From: Rhodoferax sp.
GTDB taxonomy: Bacteria > Pseudomonadota > Gammaproteobacteria > Burkholderiales > Burkholderiaceae_C
Length of the DNA stretch: 8,559 nt
Direction of reading: 5' to 3'
Assembly (NCBI GenBank): GCA_030683195.1
Contig: JAUXQA010000379.1
Span: forward strand, 1-8,559
In this document: positions 1 to 5,819 of the stretch, piece by piece
Numbering within the stretch: position 1 is the first letter of the stretch
How the letters are laid out: each line of letters begins with the position of its first letter
The notes under the pieces: model-generated
The model's input: only the letters and a program-made list of their open reading frames with translations
Databases searched by the model: none
What the model was told of the DNA's origin: nothing
Position numbers and translations under genes: made by a program

Positions 1-161
1 AGCTTGGCGGGTTGCTCGGCCAAGGCCTGGGCCGCCAGCTCCACAGCCGGTTGCTGCAGGCGCATCAGTTTGGCGACCAGTTCCTTTTTGGTCGCCACCG
101 GCTCAGCCTGGGCTGCCCCCCCCAGCGCCAGCAGCGCCATGACCCACAGTGTTTTACTCAT
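1..161 (-). CDS. Exported protein, N-terminal part only (possibly DUF2059 family)
   Basis: This frame reads leftwards from an ATG at 161-159 and is cut by the window edge after 53 codons. A good ribosome binding site (GGGAGA, about 167-172) precedes the ATG. The first 20 residues form a signal peptide: a short start with one Lys, a hydrophobic Leu/Ala/Gly core, and an AQA-type cleavage site (M-S-K-T-L-W-V-M then Ala/Leu-rich, ending A-Q-A). The mature start (KKELVAKLMRLQQPAVELAA) is an amphipathic helix resembling the start of DUF2059 proteins, which are periplasmic and of unknown function. That family call comes from a short stretch and is tentative. An eight-base G run lies within the signal peptide codons. 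Confidence 0.6.
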   Translation of the reverse strand, partial: MSKTLWVMALLALGGAAQAEPVATKKELVAKLMRLQQPAVELAAQALAEQPAK

Positions 162-183
162 CGTCTCTCCCGGAGTGCTTGTC

Positions 184-199
184 AAAAATCCAGATTTTT
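184..199. repeat. AT-rich inverted repeat in the leader of the leftward gene
   Basis: AAAAATC (184-190) and GATTTTT (193-199) are perfect inverted arms separated by two bases. The site lies 23 bases upstream of the leftward start codon in otherwise GC-rich DNA. It could be a small operator or a weak hairpin. No family is assigned. Confidence 0.3.
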
Positions 200-306
200 C
201 AGCCCTGCCAGCCAGCTCAGCACGCGAATAATCAATGAACCACGAGATAGCTCGCAGGCCTTCAGGCAGACTTGCGCCGCCCGCCCCTCGCCACACTGTA
301 AGAAAA

Positions 307-336
307 GTGACCTGTTTCTGACTACATTAAGGTCAC
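307..336. repeat. Inverted repeat upstream of the VTT-domain gene
   Basis: GTGACCT (307-313) and AGGTCAC (330-336) are perfect 7-base inverted arms with centres about two helical turns apart. They lie 31 bases before the ATG at 368, in the 206-base gap between two divergently oriented genes. The arrangement fits a dimeric regulator site or an mRNA leader hairpin. No consensus -35/-10 pair stands out nearby. Confidence 0.3.
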
Positions 337-367
337 CCCTGACATCAACCCCGGATCAAACCTGACC

Positions 368-847
368 ATGAACAAGAAAAAAATAGGCTTGCTCCTGCTG
401 CTCGCCACCCTGGTGGCCCTGTATGTCACGCTGGACCTGGGCCGCTACCTGAGTCTGGATTACCTCAAAAGCAGCCAGTCAGCGTTTGAGACGCTGTATG
501 CCGAGCGCCCCTGGCAGGTGATTGGCGTCTACTTTGTGATTTATGTGGCGGCCACGGCCCTGTCTTTTCCGGGCGCGGTGATTTTGACGCTGGCCGGGGG
601 CGCCATTTTCGGGCTGGGCTGGGGCACGCTGATTGTCTCGTTTGCCTCCAGCCTGGGCGCCACACTGGCGTTTCTGGCCGCGCGTTTTGTGTTGCGGGAC
701 AGCATTGAGGCGCGTTTTGGCAACCGTCTGAGCGAGTTCAACAAGGGCATCGAGAAAGAAGGTGCCTTTTACCTCTTTACCCTGCGTCTGGTGCCGCTAG
801 TGCCGTTTTTTGTGATCAACCTGCTGATGGGGCTGACCAAGATGTAG
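368..847 (+). CDS. TVP38/TMEM64 (VTT, DedA-like) membrane domain: front part of an amber-interrupted fusion
   Basis: This 159-residue product starts at ATG 368 and has no clear Shine-Dalgarno sequence. It has a Lys-rich start (MNKKK), a TM helix at about 6-24, and hydrophobic or re-entrant segments at about 51-66, 69-82 and 85-108. It then carries the VTT signature: a Gly/Ser-rich SFASSLGATLAFLAARF segment followed by FTLRLVPLVPFFVINLLMG, near 137-155. VTT proteins are inner-membrane proteins linked to membrane homeostasis or lipid and ion transport. The frame stops at TAG 845-847 inside the VTT domain, just before the conserved FY..SQLGML..T..YVNAG segment. That segment follows in the same frame. 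I read this as the N-terminal part of one longer protein and not as a complete gene. Confidence 0.75.
   Translation: MNKKKIGLLLLLATLVALYVTLDLGRYLSLDYLKSSQSAFETLYAERPWQVIGVYFVIYVAATALSFPGAVILTLAGGAIFGLGWGTLIVSFASSLGATLAFLAARFVLRDSIEARFGNRLSEFNKGIEKEGAFYLFTLRLVPLVPFFVINLLMGLTKM
845..847 (+). other. In-frame amber stop interrupting the VTT-oxidoreductase fusion
   Basis: The frame opened at 368 reads L-M-G-L-T-K-M, then TAG, then A-L-T-F-Y-A-V-S-Q-L-G-M-L, and runs on without another stop to TGA at 2549-2551. Protein similarity to VTT-oxidoreductase fusions continues on both sides without a gap, so a single-codon nonsense change explains the split and no frameshift is needed. A single base change from AAG, CAG, TGG or another near codon would produce it. 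The phnC-like gene in this window ends in TAG, so amber is probably an ordinary stop in this genome. Confidence 0.8.
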
Positions 848-865
848 GCGCTCACCTTTTACGCC

Positions 866-2551
866 GTGAGCCAGCTGGGCATGCTGGCCGGCACGGCCGT
901 GTATGTGAACGCTGGCACCCAACTGGCACGGCTCGACTCGCTCAAGGGCATTCTGAGTCCGGGGTTGTTGGGCTCCTTTGTGCTGTTGGGTGTGTTCCCG
1001 CTGCTGGCGCGCAAAGTGATTCAGGCGATCCAGAGCCGCCAGGTCTACGCCCGCTGGAAACACGCGAAGCCGGCCCGTTTTGACCGCAACCTGGTCGTCA
1101 TTGGCGCAGGCGCCGGGGGCTTGGTGTCGGCCTATATCGCGGCCGCCGTCAAGGCCAAGGTCACCCTGGTAGAGGTGCACAAGATGGGCGGCGACTGCCT
1201 GAATTACGGCTGCGTGCCCAGCAAGGCCTTGATCAAGAGCGCTACGCTGGCCCACCAGATGCGTCACGCTGACCACTATGGTTTAAATAGCGTTTCAGGC
1301 AATGAGAACGCCGGCCATAGCCTGTTTTCATTCAAAAAAGTGATGCAACGCGTGCACGACGTGATTGCCGCCATTGAGCCGCACGACAGCGTGGAGCGCT
1401 ACACCAACCTGGGCGTGGAGGTGCTGCAGGGCTACGCCAAAATCATCAACCCATGGACGGTGGAGATCGCCCTGAACGGTGGCGGCACGCAGCGGCTGAC
1501 CACCCGCAACATCATCATTGCCACCGGCGCCCGCCCCTTTGTACCGCCCCTGCCCGGCCTGGAGGACGTGGGGTATGTGACCAGCGACACGCTGTGGGAT
1601 GAGTTTGCCAAGCTGGACACGATCCCGAAGCGCCTGGTGGTGCTAGGCGGTGGCCCGATTGGCTGCGAGTTGGCGCAAGCCTTTGCGCGCCTGGGCTCGC
1701 AGGTAACCCAGGTCGAGATGGGGCCGCGCATCATGGCGCGCGAAGATGAGGACGTCTCCACGCTGGCCACCGCCGCCCTGCGGGCTGACGGCGTGCAGGT
1801 GCTCACCAGCCACAAGGCCCTGCGCTGCGAAAAGGCGGGCGAGGTCAAAACCCTGGTGGTGGAACACGCCGGCAAGGAGATACGGCTGGAGTTTGACGCG
1901 CTGCTGTGCGCTGTGGGCCGCGTGGCACGGCTCACCGGCTACGGGCTGGAAGACCTGGGCATCGACACCCAGCGCACCGTGCCCACCAACGAGTACCTGC
2001 AAACCCTGTACCCCAACATCTTTGCCGCCGGCGACGTGGCCGGGCCCTACCAACTCACCCATGTGGCGTCGCACCAGGCCTGGTATGCAGCCGTGAATGC
2101 GCTGTTTGGCGACTTCAAACGCTTCAAGGTCGACTATTCGGTGATTCCCTGGGCCACCTTCATCGCCCCTGAAGTGGCGCGGGTGGGCCTGAACGAGCAG
2201 GAGGCCAAAGAGAAAAAAATCGCCTTTGAAGTCACCCGCTACGGCATCGACGACCTGGACCGCGCCATTGCCGACAGCGAGGCCCACGGCTTTGTGAAGG
2301 TGCTCACCGTACCCGGCAAAGACACCATCCTGGGCGTGACGATTGTGGGCGCGCACGCGGGCGATTTGCTGGCCGAATACGTGCTGGCCATGAAACACGG
2401 GCTGGGCCTGAACAAGATTCTGGGCACCATCCACACCTACCCCACCATGTCGGAGGCCAACAAGTTTGTCGCCGGGGAATGGAAACGCGCCCACCAGCCC
2501 ACAAAGCTGCTTGAGTGGGTGGCCAAGTACCACGCCTGGAAGCGGGGTTGA
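866..2551 (+). CDS. FAD-dependent pyridine-nucleotide disulfide oxidoreductase (mercuric reductase-like), rear part of the fusion
   Basis: Counting from GTG 866 (561 residues), the end of the VTT domain occupies about 1-55. The enzyme follows: FAD-binding GAGAGG at 80-85, redox pair C111/C116 in CLNYGC, NAD(P)-binding GGGPIG at 261-266, second FAD motif with AAGD at 387-390, and a dimerisation domain ending in HTYPTMSE (523-530). The family moves electrons from NAD(P)H through FAD to a disulfide and on to substrates such as disulfides or metal ions. The substrate here is unknown. The position normally holding the catalytic His, just before Pro-Thr, is Tyr525. GTG 866 lies mid-domain and has no ribosome binding site, so it is probably not a true start. 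The frame is the continuation of 368-847 after the amber codon. Residues about 141-153 look like an extra loop coded by a repeat-like stretch. Confidence 0.85.
   Translation: MSQLGMLAGTAVYVNAGTQLARLDSLKGILSPGLLGSFVLLGVFPLLARKVIQAIQSRQVYARWKHAKPARFDRNLVVIGAGAGGLVSAYIAAAVKAKVTLVEVHKMGGDCLNYGCVPSKALIKSATLAHQMRHADHYGLNSVSGNENAGHSLFSFKKVMQRVHDVIAAIEPHDSVERYTNLGVEVLQGYAKIINPWTVEIALNGGGTQRLTTRNIIIATGARPFVPPLPGLEDVGYVTSDTLWDEFAKLDTIPKRLVVLGGGPIGCELAQAFARLGSQVTQVEMGPRIMAREDEDVSTLATAALRADGVQVLTSHKALRCEKAGEVKTLVVEHAGKEIRLEFDALLCAVGRVARLTGYGLEDLGIDTQRTVPTNEYLQTLYPNIFAAGDVAGPYQLTHVASHQAWYAAVNALFGDFKRFKVDYSVIPWATFIAPEVARVGLNEQEAKEKKIAFEVTRYGIDDLDRAIADSEAHGFVKVLTVPGKDTILGVTIVGAHAGDLLAEYVLAMKHGLGLNKILGTIHTYPTMSEANKFVAGEWKRAHQPTKLLEWVAKYHAWKRG
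1275..1339 (+). repeat. Copy C of a ~60-base dispersed element, inside the oxidoreductase coding sequence
   Basis: An ACTAT at 1275-1279 is followed after exactly 26 bases by GAACGCCGGC (1306-1315), then AGCCTGTTTTCATTCAAAAA. The other two copies (2584 and 7563) have the same order and the same 26-base spacing. Within the 26-base segment, 13 positions match the copy at 2584. The stretch is AT-richer than its surroundings and codes for Y-G-L-N-S-V-S-G-N-E-N-A-G-H-S-L-F-S-F-K. Confidence 0.5.
2544..2547 (+). promoter_or_regulatory. Shine-Dalgarno-like GGGG deciding the DUF3047 start
   Basis: GGGG lies six bases before ATG 2554 and overlaps the last codons of the oxidoreductase. The alternative ATG at 2587 has no such signal. 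This supports the 2554 start and translational coupling to the gene upstream. Confidence 0.5.
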
Positions 2552-2553
2552 GC

Positions 2554-3330
2554 ATGGGTGCTAAAACGCTGCAACGCCAACTTGCTATGAATTTGATATG
2601 TTCTTGCGCAATCGTTACGCCGGCTAGCAGCCTGTTTGCTCAAAATAGTGGCCCCGGCAGCCCGGTAACGCCACCCGCAGCACTGGCGCCGTTTGGCGTC
2701 ATCGGCCATACGGCCTTGAACCCCGCCTGGCGGCTGAGTGGGCTGCCGGGCCAACAGGCCGCGCCGGTCACCCGCTTTGAGTTCAACAACACAGCCGGCG
2801 AGCCCGCCCTGCAACTCACCACCGGTAAATCCTACGGCGTGCTGGCCCACGACTGGTCTGGCCCCGCCCCGGCTGAATTGAGCTGGCGTTGGCGCGTGGA
2901 CCAGCCGCTGGAGCAGGCCGATCTGGCTACCAAAAAAGGCGACGACGCGGCGGTCAAGGTCTGCGTCATGTTTGACCAGCCGCTGGCCGATATTCCCCTG
3001 CTGCAGCGCGCCACGCTCGCCCTGGCCCGTACCGCTACCGGGCAGGCCCTGCCCCACGCTTCGGTGTGTTACGTGTGGGACAAGCGCTACCCGGCAGGCA
3101 CCAGCGGGGCCAACCCGTACAGCGCCCGGGTACGCTACATCGTGCTGGACGGTTCGCCGCTAGGCCAGTGGACTGCCCAGCGGCGCCGGGTAAATGACGA
3201 TTTTCAGAGCCTGTTTGGCAAAGAGAGTCCCACCACGCCGCCCGTGACCACGGTGGCGGTGGGCGCAGACAGCGACAACACCGGGGGACGCAGCGTGGCC
3301 TACCTGAGCCAGTTGCGCTGGTTGCCCTGA
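2554..3330 (+). CDS. Exported DUF3047 domain protein
   Basis: The 258-residue product begins at ATG 2554, two bases after the oxidoreductase stop, so the two are probably co-transcribed. Residues 1-30 form a plausible signal peptide: basic start with K4 and R8, hydrophobic middle, likely cleavage after SSLFA. The rest matches DUF3047 features: SYGVLAHDW near 93-101, LSWRWRVDQPL (109-119), an acidic KKGDDAAVKVCVMF strand (127-140), YVWDKRYPAG (173-182), NPYSARVRYIVL (187-198), a late RRVNDDFQSLFG helix and an SDNTGG motif (240-245). The family is predicted to fold as a beta-sandwich-like periplasmic domain, and its function is unknown. Most of the signal peptide codons lie in a dispersed repeat-like element (2584-2645), which is unusual. 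An alternative start at 2587 (225 or so residues shorter tail unchanged) is possible but lacks a ribosome binding site. Confidence 0.85.
   Translation: MGAKTLQRQLAMNLICSCAIVTPASSLFAQNSGPGSPVTPPAALAPFGVIGHTALNPAWRLSGLPGQQAAPVTRFEFNNTAGEPALQLTTGKSYGVLAHDWSGPAPAELSWRWRVDQPLEQADLATKKGDDAAVKVCVMFDQPLADIPLLQRATLALARTATGQALPHASVCYVWDKRYPAGTSGANPYSARVRYIVLDGSPLGQWTAQRRRVNDDFQSLFGKESPTTPPVTTVAVGADSDNTGGRSVAYLSQLRWLP
2584..2645 (+). repeat. Copy A of the ~60-base dispersed element, forming the DUF3047 signal-peptide codons
   Basis: GCTAT at 2584-2588 is followed after 26 bases by TTACGCCGGCTAGC (2615-2628), then AGCCTGTTTGCTCAAAA. The 14-base core recurs exactly at 7594-7607. In the reading frame used here the element codes for M-N-L-I-C-S-C-A-I-V-T-P-A-S-S-L-F-A-Q, which is most of the predicted signal peptide. 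Confidence 0.55.
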
Positions 3331-3400
3331 GGGGCCAGGTTCGGGCCAACAGCGGGCAAGCGCCGTCCTGACCCTATGGTGACTTGGGTACCTTCGGAGC

Positions 3401-4450
3401 TCAGGCTGCGTTCACCTGGTTTCGCCCCTGGGTCTTGCTCAGGTAGAGCGCGCGGTCAGCGCGGGCCAGAGCAGACCCTAGGGTGTCGCCCGTCACCAAC
3501 TGCGTGACCCCAAAGGACATGGTGCAATGAACGTCAGATGCGGCAAGACTGACCGAGTTGGCCTCAATGGCACGCCGGATGCGCTCGGTCACCACCAAGG
3601 CTTGAGCCAGGTCGGTGTCATGCATCAAAAACACAAACTCCTCACCGCCCCAGCGAGCCAGGGCGTCCACCTCGCGCAACTCACGCTTCAATAATTGCCC
3701 GATGGCCACCAGCACCCTGTCACCCCCCTCGTGACCCGCTGTGTCGTTGATGCGCTTGAAAAAATCAATGTCGGTAATGACCAGTGAGCTGATGACACCA
3801 CTGCGCTCAAAACGGGCGATGTGCGCTTGGGCATCCGATTCAAATTGCCTGCGGTTGTTCAGCCTGGTCAGCGAATCCACCGTGGCCAGGACTTTGAGAT
3901 GCTTTTCGGCTTGGGTGATTTTTTGGCGGTAATAACTGGCCAGCACAGAAAACATCACCACAAAGATGCAGATGTTGAGCCATTTCAAGGTCAACAAAGC
4001 AGCTTGGGGAATCGCTGCCAGCGGGCCCCACACCTGTGACGCCATGTCGACAGCGGCCAGAAACGCCAGCAAGGCCACCACGAACCATTGCAACTGACGA
4101 CGCGACGCGGTCATGGCCACGGAGGGAATAAACATCAGTAGCAGGTAGTGAAACCCGCTCTCCCAACCCGGCATCAGGGTGCCGATGGCGGCGTGGGGAA
4201 AAGCCTCCAGCCAGATCAGCATGGCCGCCAGATGCAGGCGGCGACCCTTCACTAGCGCATAGGCCCACAGATACAGGGCAACGCTGAACACATTGATCCA
4301 GGCCAGGATGGGTGAGTCCAGTGCCAGAAAGAACAGAAAGTAAACGCCGTCAACACCCGCCGCCAGCAGTGCAACGCGTCCGATGAAAGCAGCAATCACG
4401 TCTTGCTTGTCGGCGTCGCGCCGTGGCTGTTGGGCTTTTGATTTGTCCAT
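3401..4450 (-). CDS. Membrane-bound diguanylate cyclase (GGDEF domain)
   Basis: The 349-residue protein makes the second messenger cyclic di-GMP from two GTP. The first 175 residues contain about six TM helices (approximately 22-44, 47-67, 73-92, 98-115, 121-140, 150-173) with no recognised sensor domain. A short linker (RQKITQAEKHLKVLATVDSL) leads into the GGDEF domain at about 186-347. The metal-binding residues are present as D227, N235 and D244 in DIDFFKRIND...GGD. The active-site loop is GGEEF at 268-272, and the product-inhibition I-site RxxD is R259-E-V-D262. The enzyme should therefore be active and feedback-inhibited. ATG 4450-4448 is the most upstream sensible start, with a weak ribosome binding site. 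The gene converges on the DUF3047 gene and is divergent from the crystallin gene. The signal sensed by the TM part is unknown. Confidence 0.93.
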   Translation of the reverse strand: MDKSKAQQPRRDADKQDVIAAFIGRVALLAAGVDGVYFLFFLALDSPILAWINVFSVALYLWAYALVKGRRLHLAAMLIWLEAFPHAAIGTLMPGWESGFHYLLLMFIPSVAMTASRRQLQWFVVALLAFLAAVDMASQVWGPLAAIPQAALLTLKWLNICIFVVMFSVLASYYRQKITQAEKHLKVLATVDSLTRLNNRRQFESDAQAHIARFERSGVISSLVITDIDFFKRINDTAGHEGGDRVLVAIGQLLKRELREVDALARWGGEEFVFLMHDTDLAQALVVTERIRRAIEANSVSLAASDVHCTMSFGVTQLVTGDTLGSALARADRALYLSKTQGRNQVNAA

Positions 4451-4623
4451 TTTTTGGCATTCAGGTGAACGAGCTTAACCGCAAGCTGCAAGCAGACGTG
4501 CAGCTATGTTCGCCGCCGCACAGACGCTTGAGGAACAGACGGCGACAGTCAGGGCCTGTGCACCAGATTCGCTTGAGATCAGTGGTGCCGGCGTGGTGAT
4601 TGGCAACACGCCCCAACCCTTAT

Positions 4624-4630
4624 AAGGACG
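4624..4630 (+). promoter_or_regulatory. Ribosome binding site AAGGACG for the crystallin-type gene
   Basis: AAGGACG lies five bases before ATG 4636 and supports that start over the TTG at 4600, which would put a hydrophilic stretch ahead of the signal peptide. It overlaps a perfect 10-base palindrome, CCTTATAAGG (4618-4627). Confidence 0.6.
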
Positions 4631-4635
4631 ACTCG

Positions 4636-5739
4636 ATGAAGACCCTATTCAAAAATACCCTCGCGCTGGCTGTCGTGACTGTGGCGGCACAAGCCGCCGC
4701 CGAAGTCACTTTTTACGAACAAGAAGGCTTTCAGGGCCAGACCTTCACGGCCCAGCAGCAAAGCGACAACCTTCAGCGCGTCGGTTTCAACGACCTCGCG
4801 TCGTCGGCGGTGGTCGTGGGCCAGCGCTGGGAGGTGTGTGACGACGTGCGCTTTCGCGGCCGCTGCATGGTGTTGCGCCCGGGCCAATACCCGTCGCTGT
4901 CGGCCATGGGCTTGGACAACCGCGTCTCCTCGGTACGATCCATTGCCAACAATGCCCGCGTTGATGACCGGCGCTATGCACCCCTGCCGGTGGTAGCCCA
5001 GGTCACGTTCTATGAAAACGAGGACTTTGGTGGGCGCTCGTTCACCACCAACAAGGTGGTGAACAACTTCCAGCGCAGCGGTTTCAACGACCGCGCCTCC
5101 TCGGTGGTGGTGGTGGGTGATGCACGCTGGGAGGTGTGCGAAGACGCCCGCTTCAACGGCCGCTGTGCCGTGCTGCGTGCCGGTCAGTACCCATCGCTTT
5201 CCGCCATGGGCTTGAACAACCGCATTTCATCGGTACAAATGGCCAACCCCAACGTCCGCGCCGAGGACCAGCGCTACCCCAACGCGCCCGTTGGAGCTGC
5301 TGACTTCCGCCGCCGCAACGATGAGCGCCTGTTTGAAGCCAACGTCACCTCGGTACGGGCGGTTGTAGGCCCACCCGAGCAGCGCTGCTGGGTTGAGCGG
5401 GGCCAGGTGAGCCAGGGCCAGAGCAACTCCAACGTGCCAGGCGCCATTGTGGGCGCACTCATTGGCGGTATTTTGGGCCACCAAGTGGGTGGCGGCAGCG
5501 GCAAGGACATTGCCACAGCCGGTGGTGTGGTCACCGGCGCTGTGGTGGGCTCCCGCATGGGCGGCAACAACCAGCCCCAAACCCAGGATGTACAACGTTG
5601 CGAAAACGTCCCCAGCCAGGCGCAACCCCAGTTCTGGGACGTCACCTATGAATTCCGGGGCCAAGAGCACCGCGTGCAAATGACATCGCCCCCAGGCCAG
5701 ACGGTCACGGTGAATGGTCAGGGCGAGCCTCGTCGTTAA
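4636..5739 (+). CDS. Exported protein with two beta/gamma-crystallin domains and a glycine zipper
   Basis: The 367-residue protein has a signal peptide (MKTLFKNTLALAVVTVAAQA, then AA). Two tandem beta/gamma-crystallin domains follow at about 23-103 and 122-203. Each has two Greek-key motifs, and all four keep the calcium-binding signature (N/D)(N/D)xx(S/T)S: NDLASS 52-57, DNRVSS 94-99, NDRASS 151-156, NNRISS 194-199. Each domain has a Cys pair nine residues apart (C68/C77, C168/C177), possibly a disulfide. A glycine zipper of the 2TM type lies at about 268-310 (GAIVGALIGGILGHQVGGG and a second Gly/Val helix), flanked by C251 and C322. A hydrophilic tail with YEFRGQEHRV follows. The zipper suggests membrane association and the crystallin domains suggest calcium-dependent stability in the envelope. 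Both points are inference. The gene stands alone, with its own ribosome binding site. Confidence 0.88.
   Translation: MKTLFKNTLALAVVTVAAQAAAEVTFYEQEGFQGQTFTAQQQSDNLQRVGFNDLASSAVVVGQRWEVCDDVRFRGRCMVLRPGQYPSLSAMGLDNRVSSVRSIANNARVDDRRYAPLPVVAQVTFYENEDFGGRSFTTNKVVNNFQRSGFNDRASSVVVVGDARWEVCEDARFNGRCAVLRAGQYPSLSAMGLNNRISSVQMANPNVRAEDQRYPNAPVGAADFRRRNDERLFEANVTSVRAVVGPPEQRCWVERGQVSQGQSNSNVPGAIVGALIGGILGHQVGGGSGKDIATAGGVVTGAVVGSRMGGNNQPQTQDVQRCENVPSQAQPQFWDVTYEFRGQEHRVQMTSPPGQTVTVNGQGEPRR
4702..4944 (+). repeat. First crystallin-domain coding repeat
   Basis: These codons (residues 23-103) are related to 4999-5244. The second Cys of each pair and the YPSLSAMGL block are exactly 100 residues apart between copies. 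DNA is still close to identical in places, for example around the TACCC.TCGCT..C.GCCATG block. This points to an internal tandem duplication. Confidence 0.75.
4999..5244 (+). repeat. Second crystallin-domain coding repeat
   Basis: This is the partner of 4702-4944 (residues 122-203). It carries one extra residue before the WEVC block (GDARWEVC against GQRWEVC). Third-position changes outnumber amino-acid changes in the conserved blocks, consistent with selection for both domains. Confidence 0.75.
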
Positions 5740-5767
5740 ACCTGCACACTGACCCAGCTACCCCCCC

Positions 5768-5803
5768 GAAGGCCACCCGCAACACACGTTGCGTGTGGCC
5801 TTC
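5768..5803 (+). terminator. Long hairpin after the crystallin-type gene
   Basis: A 16-base stem with one mismatch (GAAGGCCAC-C-CGCAAC against its complement at 5788-5803) closes on a four-base ACAC loop. It lies 28 bases after TAA 5739 and 16 bases before the ppk2 start codon. The stem is very strong, but the bases after it (TCGCTATGATT) are not a T-run, so intrinsic termination may be weak. It could instead protect the 3' end of the mRNA or hinder read-through into ppk2. Confidence 0.6.
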
Positions 5804-5807
5804 TCGC

Positions 5808-5813
5808 TATGAT
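5808..5813 (+). promoter_or_regulatory. Possible -10 element immediately before ppk2
   Basis: TATGAT ends six bases before ATG 5820, which would place the transcription start at or very near the A of the start codon. No recognisable -35 exists at the right distance; the region is taken up by the hairpin. The call is weak. Confidence 0.25.
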
Positions 5814-5819
5814 TAATTC

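Noticed and set aside
845..847. Programmed amber recoding (pyrrolysine or genome-wide UAG reassignment)
   Set aside because: There is no sign of a pyl system, the residue is not at an active site, and the phnC-like gene in the same window ends naturally in TAG.
797..1276. Minus-strand frame spanning the amber codon region
   Set aside because: It is a shadow of the VTT-oxidoreductase frame, with no signal peptide or family resemblance.
1643..2533. Long open frame on the minus strand opposite the oxidoreductase (about 296 codons)
   Set aside because: It is the complement of a well-recognised coding sequence in GC-rich DNA, has no recognisable domain, and lacks a start signal.
4618..4627. CCTTATAAGG palindrome as a regulator site
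   Set aside because: It overlaps the ribosome binding site, is short, and has no partner copy; it may be chance.
4600..4635. TTG-initiated extension of the crystallin-type protein
   Set aside because: The ribosome binding site AAGGACG and a normal signal peptide both point to ATG 4636.
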